Shown in pieces: positions 41,972 through 50,577 of a DNA stretch of 64,000 nt (the first letter of the stretch is position 1; each line of letters begins with the position of its first letter). Origin of the DNA: Shimia sp022448905 (GTDB taxonomy: Bacteria > Pseudomonadota > Alphaproteobacteria > Rhodobacterales > Rhodobacteraceae); contig NZ_CP138953.1 in assembly GCF_047126315.1 (NCBI RefSeq), forward strand, positions 992,001-1,056,000, read 5' to 3'. The notes under the pieces were generated by a model. The model was not told the DNA's origin. It worked only from the letters and a program-made list of their open reading frames with translations, and did no database searches. Position numbers and translations under genes: made by a program.

Positions 41972-44007
41972 CGGGCGTGGTGTTTGATCCGATTGTGCCG
42001 CTGTGGCTTTTGGCGGTTTTGGCGGTGCTGAGCACGGTGGCCATTTCGGTGGCGCTGTGGCGCGGCTTGGCCGGATGGGCTTGGCGTGGGGCGGCGGGTC
42101 TGGTGATTTTGGCAGCTTTGGCGGGGCCGGTGTTGCAGACCGAAAACCGCGCGGCGCTGAGTGATATTGTTCTGATGCTGGTGGATGGCTCTGCCAGCCA
42201 GCGGTTGAGTGATCGCGAGGCGCAGACCGAAGACGCGGCGGCGGCTTTGGAGGCACGCCTGGCGGCGCGGGACAACACCGAAGTGCGCCGGATTGATGTG
42301 GGCGATGCGGATGGTGACGGCGGCACGGAGTTGATGGCGGCGCTGTCTGAGGCTTTGGCGCAGGAGCCGCGTGGGCGGATTGCCGGTATTGTGGCCTTGA
42401 GTGACGGGCAGGTGCATGACATGGATCGCGCACCCGACCTGCCGGCGCCGTTTCATTTGCTACAATCCGGGCGTGAAGGCGATTGGGATCGGCGGTTGAG
42501 CATCAAAAACGCCCCCGCCTTTGCCATTCTGGGTGAGCCGGTGACGCTGACCCTGCGGATTGAGGACACTGGCGCAGCACCCACCGATACCGACCGTGTG
42601 GAGGTGGATATTTCCATTGATGGCGACGATCCGCAGCGGTTCTCTGTGCCGTTGGATCGTGACATTGATCTGCCGGTGACGTTGTCCCATGGTGGCCGCA
42701 ATGTGATCCAGTTTTCGGTGCCGATGGCTGACGGAGAGCTGACCGATCGCAACAACGCCGCGCTGGTGCAGATCAACGGCGTGCGGGATCGGTTGCGCGT
42801 ATTGTTGGTGTCCGGTGAGCCACATCCAGGCGGGCGGACTTGGCGCAACCTGCTGAAGTCGGACGCCAGTGTGGATCTGGTGCATTTCACCATTTTGCGT
42901 CCCCCGGAGAAGCAAGACGGCGTGCCGGTGAGCGAGTTGTCGTTGATTGCCTTCCCAACGCGGGAGTTGTTTTTGGAGAAGGTTGAGGATTTCGACCTGA
43001 TCATCTTTGACCGCTATCAACGGCGCGGGATTTTGCCGTCTCTGTATCTGGAAAACGTGGCGGATTACGTGCGTAAAGGTGGGGCGGTGCTTGTCGCGGC
43101 GGGGCCGGATTATGCCTCGGCTGATAGTATTTTTCGCTCGCCATTGGCCGAAGTGCTGCCCGCCAGCCCAACGGCGCGGGTTGTGGATGAGGCCTACGCG
43201 CCAACCGTGTCAGAGCTTGGGGCGCGCCATCCGGTGACGGCGGGCTTGCCGGAGCAAGAGACCTGGGGGCGCTGGCTGCGGCAGATTGAGGTGACGCCGG
43301 ATGCGGGCGATGTGTTGATGACCGGTAGTGAGGATCGGCCGCTATTGGTGCTCAATCGGGTGGAAGAGGGGCGCGTGGCGCTTTTGGCTTCCGATCACGC
43401 CTGGCTTTGGGCGCGAGGCTATGAAGGTGGCGGCCCGCAGTTGGAGCTGTTGCGGCGGTTGGCGCATTGGATGATGGGCGAGCCGGAGCTGGAAGAAGAG
43501 GCGCTTTGGGCCGAGCCCACGGGGCAGACGCTGCGGATTGTGCGTCGCAGTCTGGAAGAGGCCGTGGGACCGCTGACCATTACCACGCCAAGCGGCGAGA
43601 CGGTCACGCTGGAGATGCGCGAGGGCGCGCCGGGGCAGTTTGAAACTACCTTTGAAGGGCTGGAGATGGGGCTTTATCGCCTTGCTCAGGATGACATGGA
43701 AACCGTTGTGGGGCTTGGTCCTGCGGCACCGCGGGAGTTTGAGACCACCATCGCAAGCGCGGAAGCGTTGACGCCGCTACTGGAGGCAACGCGAGGTGGG
43801 GTGTTGAGGCTGGAAGACGGCGTGCCGGGCGTGCGCAATGTGCGCGAAGGCCGCCCAGCGGCGGGGCGCAATTGGATTGGCCTGACACCAAGGGAGGCAT
43901 TTGAGACGCTGGACGTGGCGCGGGCGCCGCTGTTGCCGGGCTGGTTGGTGCTGCTTTTGGCGTCCGGGTTTATCCTGATGGGGTGGCTGCGCGAAGGTCG
44001 GCGGTAG
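41968..44007 (+). CDS. Large membrane protein, VWA/GATase-like, last gene of the MoxR operon
   Basis: 679 residues. Membrane spans at ~10-30 and ~35-55 and at the C-terminus (LPGWLVLLLASGFILMGWLR). Between them lies a VWA-like strand (IVLMLVDGSASQRLSDREAQ) and a GATase-like part (LRVLLVSGEPHPGGRTWRNL, VRKGGAVLVAAGPDYASAD). It is coupled to the DUF4159 gene by ATGA. Probably works with it as an envelope complex remodelled by the MoxR ATPase; the role is unproved. Confidence 0.83.
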   Translation: MTGVVFDPIVPLWLLAVLAVLSTVAISVALWRGLAGWAWRGAAGLVILAALAGPVLQTENRAALSDIVLMLVDGSASQRLSDREAQTEDAAAALEARLAARDNTEVRRIDVGDADGDGGTELMAALSEALAQEPRGRIAGIVALSDGQVHDMDRAPDLPAPFHLLQSGREGDWDRRLSIKNAPAFAILGEPVTLTLRIEDTGAAPTDTDRVEVDISIDGDDPQRFSVPLDRDIDLPVTLSHGGRNVIQFSVPMADGELTDRNNAALVQINGVRDRLRVLLVSGEPHPGGRTWRNLLKSDASVDLVHFTILRPPEKQDGVPVSELSLIAFPTRELFLEKVEDFDLIIFDRYQRRGILPSLYLENVADYVRKGGAVLVAAGPDYASADSIFRSPLAEVLPASPTARVVDEAYAPTVSELGARHPVTAGLPEQETWGRWLRQIEVTPDAGDVLMTGSEDRPLLVLNRVEEGRVALLASDHAWLWARGYEGGGPQLELLRRLAHWMMGEPELEEEALWAEPTGQTLRIVRRSLEEAVGPLTITTPSGETVTLEMREGAPGQFETTFEGLEMGLYRLAQDDMETVVGLGPAAPREFETTIASAEALTPLLEATRGGVLRLEDGVPGVRNVREGRPAAGRNWIGLTPREAFETLDVARAPLLPGWLVLLLASGFILMGWLREGRR

Positions 44008-44029
44008 GGTTCCCCTGCTTCTTCTTGCC

Positions 44030-44079
44030 CCAAATATCCCGGGGGAGTCGCCCGTCAGGGCGGCGGGGGTTGGCCCCCA
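44030..44079 (+). repeat. REP-like element, copy C (full form)
   Basis: CAAATATCCCGGGGGAG, hairpin GTCGCCC-GTCA-GGGCGGC, hairpin GGGGG-TTGG-CCCCC. Located just after the MoxR operon. Confidence 0.7.
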
Positions 44080-44196
44080 TTTCTCCACCGGCGGGCGCTT
44101 TCCACCCCAGCTACCCCAAAAACCGGTTCCTTCGCGGCAGCCTGCGCGGTAGAACGCCTGTAATTGAGGCCGACCTACCTATTGGAGCAAGTGATC

Positions 44197-45714
44197 ATGG
44201 CGCCAAAGCCCGTTGTATTGTGCATTCTGGATGGCTGGGGGCTGTCCGATCAAACCGAGGCAAACGCGCCCTCTCTGGCGAAAACTCCAAACTTTGATGC
44301 GATGATGGCCGACGGGCCACATGCGACGTTGATCACCCATGGGCCGGATGTCGGTCTGCCAAGCGGGCAGATGGGCAACTCCGAGGTGGGCCATACCAAC
44401 ATCGGGGCGGGCCGAGTGGTGGCGATGGATCTCGGGCAGATTGATCTGGCCATTGAAGACGGATCGTTTTTTGAGAATGCGGCCCTGCAGGCGTTTATTG
44501 CCAAGCTGAAAGACACCGGCGGGACAGCGCATTTGATGGGTGTGGTTTCTGACGGCGGGGTGCATGGACATATCACCCATGTGCTGGCGGCAATGAAAGC
44601 GATTGCGGACGCGGGCGTGCCTGTGGTGCTGCATGCGGTCACGGATGGGCGTGATGTGGCGCCGAAGTCGGCGCTGGAATACTTTGCAGCCCTGCAAGCG
44701 CAGATGCCGGAAGGCGCCAAAGTTGGCACCGTGACCGGGCGCTACTATGCAATGGATCGCGACAATCGGTGGGAGCGAGTGTCTCAGGCGTTTGGCGCTT
44801 GGGTGACAGGTGACGCAGAGTACAAAGCGGCAGACGGTGTTGCGGCGGTGGAAGCGGCCTATGCGCGCGATGAAAGCGATGAGTTTATCGTGGCGACTAC
44901 CATTGGCGATTATGCGGGCGCAAAAGACGGCGACGGGTTCTTCTGTTTGAACTTCCGCGCCGACCGGGCACGGGAGATTTTGGCGGCGCTGGCGCAGCCG
45001 GATTTTGACGCCTTTGATGCCTCCGCGCGTCCTGACTGGGCTGCGGTGCTGGGCATGGTGGACTATTCCGAACAGCACAATGGCTACATGACCACCGCCT
45101 ATCCCAAGCAAGAAATCAAAAACACGCTTGGCGAATGGGTGGCCAAGAAAGGCAAGACGCAGTTCCGTTTGGCGGAGACCGAGAAGTACCCGCATGTGAC
45201 CTTCTTCCTGAACGGCGGGGAAGAGACGCCTTCTGAAGGCGAGGATCGGTTTATGCCGCTGTCGCCAAAAGTGGCGACCTATGATTTGCAGCCGGAAATG
45301 AGCGCCGATGAGGTCACCGAGAAGTTTGTTGCCGCGATTGAGCATGGCTATGACCTGATCGTGACCAACTACGCCAACCCGGACATGGTCGGCCACACCG
45401 GCAGCCTTGAGGCGGCGATGGCGGCCTGTGAGGCAGTCGATCGCGGGCTGGGCAAGGTGCGCGCAGCGCTGGAAAAGGTTGGCGGGGCGATGATTGTCAC
45501 CGCGGATCACGGCAACTGCGAAGTGATGGTTGATCCCGAGACCGGCGGGCCGCACACGGCGCATACCACCAATCTGGTGCCTGTGGTGCTGGTGAATGGG
45601 CCAGAAGGCGCTGGCTTGCGGGCCGGGCGCTTGGCCGATCTGGCGCCCAGCCTGTTGCAGTTGATGGGACTGGCGCAGCCGGAAGAGATGACCGGAGAGA
45701 GCCTGATCGTTTGA
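44197..45714 (+). CDS. gpmI: 2,3-bisphosphoglycerate-independent phosphoglycerate mutase
   Basis: 505 residues. Interconverts 3- and 2-phosphoglycerate in glycolysis. Two-metal alkaline-phosphatase-like fold: VVLCILDGWG with the first Asp, GQMGNSEVGHTNIGAGRVV with the phosphoserine Ser, DGRDVAPKSA, NPDMVGHTG and VTADHGNCE. The ATG at 44197 follows GGAG; an upstream start at 44164 lacks one. First of a cluster gpmI, envC-like, ctpA and rppH that is usual in Rhodobacterales. Overlaps the next gene (TTGA). Confidence 0.94.
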   Translation: MAPKPVVLCILDGWGLSDQTEANAPSLAKTPNFDAMMADGPHATLITHGPDVGLPSGQMGNSEVGHTNIGAGRVVAMDLGQIDLAIEDGSFFENAALQAFIAKLKDTGGTAHLMGVVSDGGVHGHITHVLAAMKAIADAGVPVVLHAVTDGRDVAPKSALEYFAALQAQMPEGAKVGTVTGRYYAMDRDNRWERVSQAFGAWVTGDAEYKAADGVAAVEAAYARDESDEFIVATTIGDYAGAKDGDGFFCLNFRADRAREILAALAQPDFDAFDASARPDWAAVLGMVDYSEQHNGYMTTAYPKQEIKNTLGEWVAKKGKTQFRLAETEKYPHVTFFLNGGEETPSEGEDRFMPLSPKVATYDLQPEMSADEVTEKFVAAIEHGYDLIVTNYANPDMVGHTGSLEAAMAACEAVDRGLGKVRAALEKVGGAMIVTADHGNCEVMVDPETGGPHTAHTTNLVPVVLVNGPEGAGLRAGRLADLAPSLLQLMGLAQPEEMTGESLIV

Positions 45715-46856
45715 GGGCTCTGCGCGGATATATCCTTGCGGCGTCTTTGGCGTTGATGGCCGTCCCCGCGTGGGGCGAGCCAGATCCGGCGACGGCGGCG
45801 CGGGAGGCTGTGGATCAGCTGGAGGCGGCCTCGGTGGCCTTGGCACAGGCCAAAGGCGGGCGCGATCGGGTAAAGTCGCTGACCGGTGTGGTGCAGGCCT
45901 ATGAGACCGGGTTGACGGCCCTGCGGGCAGGACTGCGGCGTGCGGCCATTCGTGAGGCGCAGTTGTCCAAGCAGCTCAAGGCGCAAGAGGCGGAGATTGC
46001 CAGTTTGCTGGGCGTGTTGCAAAGCATGGGAAAAGGCCCGCCGGAGGTGATCATGGTGCACCCTGGTGGGCCAATGGGCACGGCACGGTCCGGCATGATC
46101 CTTGCGGATGTGACTCCTGCGTTGGAGAAGAGCGCAGCAGAGTTGCGGCGGGATTTGGAAGAAGTGACTATCTTGCGCAGCCTGCAGGAAGGCGCTGCGG
46201 ATACGTTGCAGGACGGGCTGGAAGGCGCGCAGGACGCGCGGACCGAATTGTCCAAAGCCATTGCCGATCGCACCGATTTGCCCAAGCGCTTCACGGAAGA
46301 CCCGGTGCAAACCGCGCTGCTGATTGCCTCCACCGAAACGCTGGAAGGCTTTGCCAGTGCGCTGGTGGATTTGCAGGTGGAGGGCATGGCAGAGATCGTC
46401 CTGCCGGATGTGATGGACCGCAAAGGCAGCCTGCGTTTGCCGGTGGAAGCCAGCATGCTGCGCCGCGCAGGAGAGGCGGACGCGGCGGGCATTCGACGCC
46501 CCGGTCTGGTGCTGGCGACGCGACCTAGCGCTTTGGTGGTCTCCCCCACAGCGGCGACAATCCGCTATCGCGGGCCATTGTTGGACTACGGCAATGTGAT
46601 GATCCTTGAGCCGCAACCTGGCGTACTCTTTGTGCTAGGAGGTTTGGCGCAGGTTTACGGGGACGCGGGCGAAGTGATTCCTGAGGGCGCGCCAATTGGC
46701 CTAATGGGAGGAAATGGGCTGGAAAGTGGCGCAATTCTCTCACAGTCTGGTGAAGCCTCTGGCAATGCGCGCTCAGAAACGCTCTATATAGAGGTCAGAG
46801 AAGGCAAAGCGCCTGTGGACCCGGAAATGTGGTTCCAAACGAATGAGGATGGATAA
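45711..46856 (+). CDS. EnvC-like murein hydrolase activator with degenerate LytM domain
   Basis: 381 residues from a TTG overlapping the gpmI stop. A signal peptide covers ~1-23 (RGYILAASLALMAVPAWGEP). Residues ~25-230 are coiled-coil (KQLKAQEAEIASLLGVLQSM), as in EnvC. The C-terminal LytM/M23 fold is recognisable (TIRYRGPLLDYGNVMILEPQ, GEVIPEGAPIGLMGG, SETLYIEVREGKAPVDPEMW), but the zinc-ligand His residues (HxH, first His, and LHFE) are absent. It is thus likely an inactive activator of amidases at division or wall turnover. The start codon choice is the least certain point. Confidence 0.85.
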   Translation: MRALRGYILAASLALMAVPAWGEPDPATAAREAVDQLEAASVALAQAKGGRDRVKSLTGVVQAYETGLTALRAGLRRAAIREAQLSKQLKAQEAEIASLLGVLQSMGKGPPEVIMVHPGGPMGTARSGMILADVTPALEKSAAELRRDLEEVTILRSLQEGAADTLQDGLEGAQDARTELSKAIADRTDLPKRFTEDPVQTALLIASTETLEGFASALVDLQVEGMAEIVLPDVMDRKGSLRLPVEASMLRRAGEADAAGIRRPGLVLATRPSALVVSPTAATIRYRGPLLDYGNVMILEPQPGVLFVLGGLAQVYGDAGEVIPEGAPIGLMGGNGLESGAILSQSGEASGNARSETLYIEVREGKAPVDPEMWFQTNEDG

Positions 46857-46859
46857 CCT

Positions 46860-48197
46860 ATGAAGAAATTCGTCGCCGCAGCAGCGGGAGGCATTGTGGC
46901 CGGTCTGTTGGTCACCACACAGGTGGCCGGGCCGCTGTTGGCAGAGGAAAGCGCGCGCAAGTCCAATGTCTATGAACAGCTGGACCTGTTTGGCGACATT
47001 TTTGAACGCATCCGCATTCAATATGTGGAAGAGGTGGATGACGCCGATCTGATCGAAGCGGCGATCAACGGTATGCTGACCTCTCTGGACCCGCATTCCA
47101 GCTATCTGAGCCCGGATGATGCCGATGACATGCGGGTGCAGACCCGTGGCGAGTTTGGCGGCCTGGGCATCGAGGTGACGCAGGAAGAAGGCTTTGTGAA
47201 AGTTGTCTCGCCAATTGATGAAACCCCGGCGGATGCGGCGGGCATCGAAGCGGGCGACTTTATCACCCATGTGGATGGCGAAAGTGTGCTGGGTCTGACC
47301 CTGGACGAAGCGGTTGAAAAGATGCGCGGCCCAGTGGGCAGCGAGATCGTGATCACCGTGGTGCGCGAAGGCGAACCGGAGCCGTTTGACGTGACGATTG
47401 TGCGCGACACCATCAAGCTGACCGCTGTGCGCAGCCGCAATGTCGGCGAGAGCGTGGTGCTGCGGGTGACCACTTTTAACGATCAGACCACGCCAAACCT
47501 GGTGGAAGGCTTCAATAAGCAGGTTGAAGAGCTGGGTGGCATGGAGAACGTGAACGGGATTGTGCTGGACTTGCGCAACAACCCCGGTGGTTTGCTGACG
47601 CAGGCAATCAAGGTCTCCGACAATTTCCTTGAAAAGGGCGAGATTGTCTCTACCCGCGGCCGCAACCCAGAAGATGGTGAGCGCTACAACGCGACGCCAG
47701 GGGATCTGGCCGAAGGCAAGCCGATTGTGGTGCTGATCAACGGTGGGTCTGCCTCGGCGTCTGAGATTGTGGCCGGTGCGCTGCAGGACCACCGTCGTGC
47801 GATTGTTGTGGGCACAAAGAGCTTTGGTAAAGGTTCTGTCCAGACGGTGATGCCACTGCGCGGCGATGGCGCGATGCGCTTGACCACGGCGCGCTATTAC
47901 ACGCCGTCGGGCCGCTCCATTCAGGCGCTCGGCGTGAGCCCGGACATTGTGGTGGAACAGCCGCGCCGGGCTGCAGAGACGCCGGAGGAGGAAGAGGACA
48001 CCAACCGCCGCACCCGCTCTGAGGCGGACCTGCGCGGCAGCCTCAACAACGACAGCCTGTCCGAGGATGAGGTGCGTCAGATCGAGGAAGATCGTGCCAA
48101 GGCGGAAGAAGCCGCCAAGCTGCGCGAAGAGGATTATCAACTGGCCTATGCGCTGGACATCCTGACCGGTCTGTCGGCGTTGGGTCCAAAAGAGTAA
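46860..48197 (+). CDS. ctpA: C-terminal processing peptidase (S41 family)
   Basis: 445 residues. A signal peptide/anchor at 1-30 (MKKFVAAAAGGIVAGLLVTT), a PDZ domain at ~90-170 (GGLGIEVTQEEGFVKVVSPI, DAAGIEAGDFITHVDGE), and the S41 core with the Ser in GGSASASEIVAGALQDH and the Lys in SFGKGSVQT. Periplasmic protease that trims or degrades proteins by C-terminal recognition; in many bacteria it controls murein hydrolases, which fits its place just after the EnvC-like gene. The C-terminal tail is acidic. Confidence 0.92.
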   Translation: MKKFVAAAAGGIVAGLLVTTQVAGPLLAEESARKSNVYEQLDLFGDIFERIRIQYVEEVDDADLIEAAINGMLTSLDPHSSYLSPDDADDMRVQTRGEFGGLGIEVTQEEGFVKVVSPIDETPADAAGIEAGDFITHVDGESVLGLTLDEAVEKMRGPVGSEIVITVVREGEPEPFDVTIVRDTIKLTAVRSRNVGESVVLRVTTFNDQTTPNLVEGFNKQVEELGGMENVNGIVLDLRNNPGGLLTQAIKVSDNFLEKGEIVSTRGRNPEDGERYNATPGDLAEGKPIVVLINGGSASASEIVAGALQDHRRAIVVGTKSFGKGSVQTVMPLRGDGAMRLTTARYYTPSGRSIQALGVSPDIVVEQPRRAAETPEEEEDTNRRTRSEADLRGSLNNDSLSEDEVRQIEEDRAKAEEAAKLREEDYQLAYALDILTGLSALGPKE

Positions 48198-48219
48198 GCT
48201 GCGCAGTGCGTGAGATTTG

Positions 48220-48247
48220 CGGGCGTCCCGGTGGGGGCGCCCGTTTT
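48220..48247 (+). terminator. Terminator after ctpA
   Basis: CGGGCG (48220-48225) pairs with CGCCCG (48238-48243), with CCC/GGG inner pairing, followed by TTTT. Confidence 0.65.
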
Positions 48248-48253
48248 GGTTTG

Positions 48254-48301
48254 AGGGGCGCTGCCCCGTCACAGCAGGCTGTGACTCCCCGGGATATTTA
48301 G
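48254..48301 (-). repeat. REP-like element, copy D (full form, minus strand)
   Basis: On the minus strand: AAATATCCCGGGGAG, hairpin GTCACAG-CCT-GCTGTGAC, hairpin GGGGC-AGC-GCCCC. Lies between ctpA and rppH. Confidence 0.75.
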
Positions 48302-48380
48302 GGAAGGAGAAGCCCAGGCGCATTGCGTCCGGGGAGGCGCTTCGCTAGGACGGGGAGAGATCTGTGTTTGGAGTGCGCAA

Positions 48381-48863
48381 ATGACCCCTGAAGAGCTGGA
48401 AAAGCTGCCGTATCGCAAGAATGTGGGCGTGATGCTGGTGAACGCCGAGGGTGGCGTGTTTGTGGGCCAGCGCATCGACAGCAAGGAGCCGGCCTGGCAG
48501 ATGCCCCAGGGCGGGATCGACAAGGGTGAAGCGCCGCGCGACGCCGCGCTGCGCGAGCTTGAGGAAGAGACCGGTGTGTCGGCGTCTTTGGTGACCATTG
48601 AAGCCGAAACCGAGGGCTGGATTGCCTATGATCTGCCGCTGGAGATTGCTTCGCGCATCTGGAAAGGCAAGTACCGGGGCCAGAAGCAGAAGTGGTATCT
48701 GATGCGGTTTCAGGGCCGTGATGAGCAGGTCAATATCGCGCTGGACCATCAGGAGTTTTCCGAGTGGCGCTGGCTGCCAGCGGACCAGTTGGTGGCCAAT
48801 ATCGTGCCGTTCAAGCGTGAGGTGTATGAGCAGGTTGTGGCCGCTTTTGAAACGCATCTCTGA
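48381..48863 (+). CDS. rppH: RNA pyrophosphohydrolase (Nudix)
   Basis: 160 residues. Removes pyrophosphate from mRNA 5' ends and starts 5'-dependent decay. The RppH start LPYRKNVGVMLVNAEGGVFV and the Nudix box GGIDKGEAPRDAALRELEEETG are complete. QKWYLMRFQGRDEQVNI and FSEWRWLPADQL follow, as in proteobacterial RppH. End of the gpmI-rppH cluster; separated from ctpA by a terminator and a REP-like element, so it has its own promoter. Confidence 0.93.
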   Translation: MTPEELEKLPYRKNVGVMLVNAEGGVFVGQRIDSKEPAWQMPQGGIDKGEAPRDAALRELEEETGVSASLVTIEAETEGWIAYDLPLEIASRIWKGKYRGQKQKWYLMRFQGRDEQVNIALDHQEFSEWRWLPADQLVANIVPFKREVYEQVVAAFETHL

Positions 48864-48927
48864 ACCTTGTTTTCTAGAAATTCGCAGGATGACAAACACA
48901 CAAGCCGGGGTTAGAAGGCCCCTGCGT

Positions 48928-49004
48928 GGCCCCGTGGCTCAACTGGATAGAGCAGCCCCCTCCTAAGGGGCAGGTTGCAGGTTCGAATCCTGCCGGGGTC
49001 GCCA
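48928..49004 (+). tRNA. tRNA-Arg (anticodon CCT)
   Basis: 77 nt with full cloverleaf: acceptor GGCCCCG/CGGGGTC (one G-U), D stem GCTC/GAGC, anticodon stem GCCCC/GGGGC with loop CTCCTAA (anticodon CCT, arginine AGG), T stem GCAGG/CCTGC with TTCGAAT loop, discriminator G and an encoded CCA. Its 3' part from the anticodon loop on (48960-49004) is repeated exactly at 50578-50622, marking an integration site. Confidence 0.96.
48960..49004 (+). repeat. Attachment-site repeat, left copy (within tRNA-Arg)
   Basis: 45-bp exact direct repeat with 50578-50622, running from the anticodon loop to the CCA end. This is the usual att arrangement for tyrosine-recombinase elements in tRNA genes. No integrase gene lies between the copies. 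Confidence 0.85.
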
Positions 49005-49372
49005 GTTAACTATATGAAATTATTGAATATTTGTCGACTTTTTAGCGGTTTTTACGTGCAGGTTTTGCCGTGCAATGCGCAGGTGCGCGCAACTATGCAC
49101 ATTAAAATGGTCTATCTTCAAACAAAGATGACACAGATCTAACACAGTTGTTCTTCCGATCTAACTATCGGAATTGTTTGTGTTTTCTTGACTTAAAACA
49201 GGGAAGTTTCGTGCTTTAAAGCCAACCGTATCATTGAGGCACTACCGGATGTCGGCGGTCAATCGCGCGCAGCAATGGGCTCAACTCAGGCTTGTCATAA
49301 GCTCAACGTTGTGTGACGTTGCCATAATATTTTCGAACATCACTAAGTATTTTCGAAGTTAAAGGACTTCTA
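49005..49372 (+). promoter_or_regulatory. Upstream region of the AbiTii-like gene
   Basis: 368-bp AT-rich noncoding region. It contains the inverted repeat TTCCGAT-CTAACT-ATCGGAA (49154-49173) and two direct repeats TATTTTCGAA at 49328-49337 and 49348-49357, each with a TTCGAA palindrome, exactly 20 bp apart and directly before the ribosome site AAAGGA. These look like operator sites. No promoter could be fixed; TTGACT at 49188 is followed by no well-spaced -10. Confidence 0.45.
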
Positions 49373-50482
49373 ATGTCTCAGTCCAAACTCATTGGGATGG
49401 AAGCGCTGGATCTAACCAGTGAACTGTTGGCGGATTTGGAACTGGATAGGCTGCCGCTGTCTAGTTGCGTAATGAAAGCTGCCAGATTGGCTAGGCTAAC
49501 AGGCGATATGACTTTTCTAAGAGTTTTTCAGTATGAACAAGGAGGTTATCCAACGTCACCTGCCGGTGTTTCTGGTGAAGTATGGGAATTCTGCAAGTTA
49601 GCTGGCCGAGTGTATAAGTATGAGAAAAAAGGCAAGGGTGATTCCGTAAAGGTTGAAGAACGCGCAAATCTTGATCCAATTGACGCCTTGGAGGGAAAAG
49701 TCGAAAGTTCGCGACTGAGGATGGAGTTTGGCCGACCTCAGCCTGTGAGTGTATCTTCAGCCAACCCTAGGCAGTATGTAGGTGCACCAAGTAGAAACGT
49801 CGTCGAGGAGAAAGCTGCCGAGAGAGACTATCACTCCGCGAAGCGCGATTTGGCGTCTAGAAAGAGTTTTGTTTTTGACTACGTGCTCACAAAACACTTT
49901 GAACTTCGTGTTTCATCGGCGTCCGAAGACATTTTTGATATTCACCGAATTCGGATCGACGAGCACCTCAGTTCAATCGTCCCAGATGAGTTGCGCAAGC
50001 TGGACTCCATTTCTGACAATTTAAAAAGTGACAACGCAGAAGACTGGGCAAATGCTGCCCACAGTTGTCGGCGTCTACTCCAAGCGGTTGCTGACGCGAT
50101 TTTTCCGCCCGCAAAAGCCCCATATAAAACGAAGCTTGGCAAGGACGTTAAGGTCGGTAAAGACAACTACATCAACAGATTGGTTTGCTTCTGTGATGAG
50201 AACATGGATTCTGCCACTGCCGTTAAGATCATCGGTTCCGATTTGAGTTTCATCGGCGAAAGGCTTGATGCAGTTTTTTCCGGTGTCCAAAAAGGTTCTC
50301 ACGCCGATATTTCTCTTTCAGAAGCGCGTCGTTTTGTAATCCATACCTATCTGGTAGTTGGAGATATCTTGGAGCTACACACTACAGCCGATTTGCAGGG
50401 CCAGAAGCTAACAGCCGAAGTTGATTTGCTCCCAGAAACCGTAGCGGTAGAGGAAGACATTTCAGTGTCGGAAAGTGACTAA
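49373..50482 (+). CDS. AbiTii-like / HEPN-like protein, candidate abortive-infection gene
   Basis: 369 residues, predicted soluble. Residues ~9-62 (SELLADLELDRLPLSSCVMK, ARLARLTGDMTFLRVFQYEQ, GGYP) match the AbiTii N-terminal domain pattern: short helices, P-L-S before a helix, then a GYP end. A middle part (90-215) is charged and unassigned. Residues ~222-335 are helical (DWANAAHSCRRLLQAVADAIFPP, YINRL, KGSHADISLSEARRFVIHTY) and carry R319-x4-H324, the spacing of the HEPN RNase motif. The gene is the only one in a tRNA-bounded AT-rich island, and its base and codon use differ from the GC-rich neighbours. Most likely an anti-phage growth-arrest protein; the domain calls were made by eye. Confidence 0.7.
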   Translation: MSQSKLIGMEALDLTSELLADLELDRLPLSSCVMKAARLARLTGDMTFLRVFQYEQGGYPTSPAGVSGEVWEFCKLAGRVYKYEKKGKGDSVKVEERANLDPIDALEGKVESSRLRMEFGRPQPVSVSSANPRQYVGAPSRNVVEEKAAERDYHSAKRDLASRKSFVFDYVLTKHFELRVSSASEDIFDIHRIRIDEHLSSIVPDELRKLDSISDNLKSDNAEDWANAAHSCRRLLQAVADAIFPPAKAPYKTKLGKDVKVGKDNYINRLVCFCDENMDSATAVKIIGSDLSFIGERLDAVFSGVQKGSHADISLSEARRFVIHTYLVVGDILELHTTADLQGQKLTAEVDLLPETVAVEEDISVSESD

Positions 50483-50577
50483 GGCTACCTAAGTTGCTGA
50501 CACAAATTGAACACAGGCAAGTCAAAAGTCCTTCTAAGGTGTTGTTAAGAAGGTGAAAATCATATCGACCTACGCCT

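Noticed and set aside
49188..49220. Sigma70 promoter TTGACT ... TTTAAA before the AbiTii-like gene
   Set aside because: The spacer is 21 bp, too long for a confident call.
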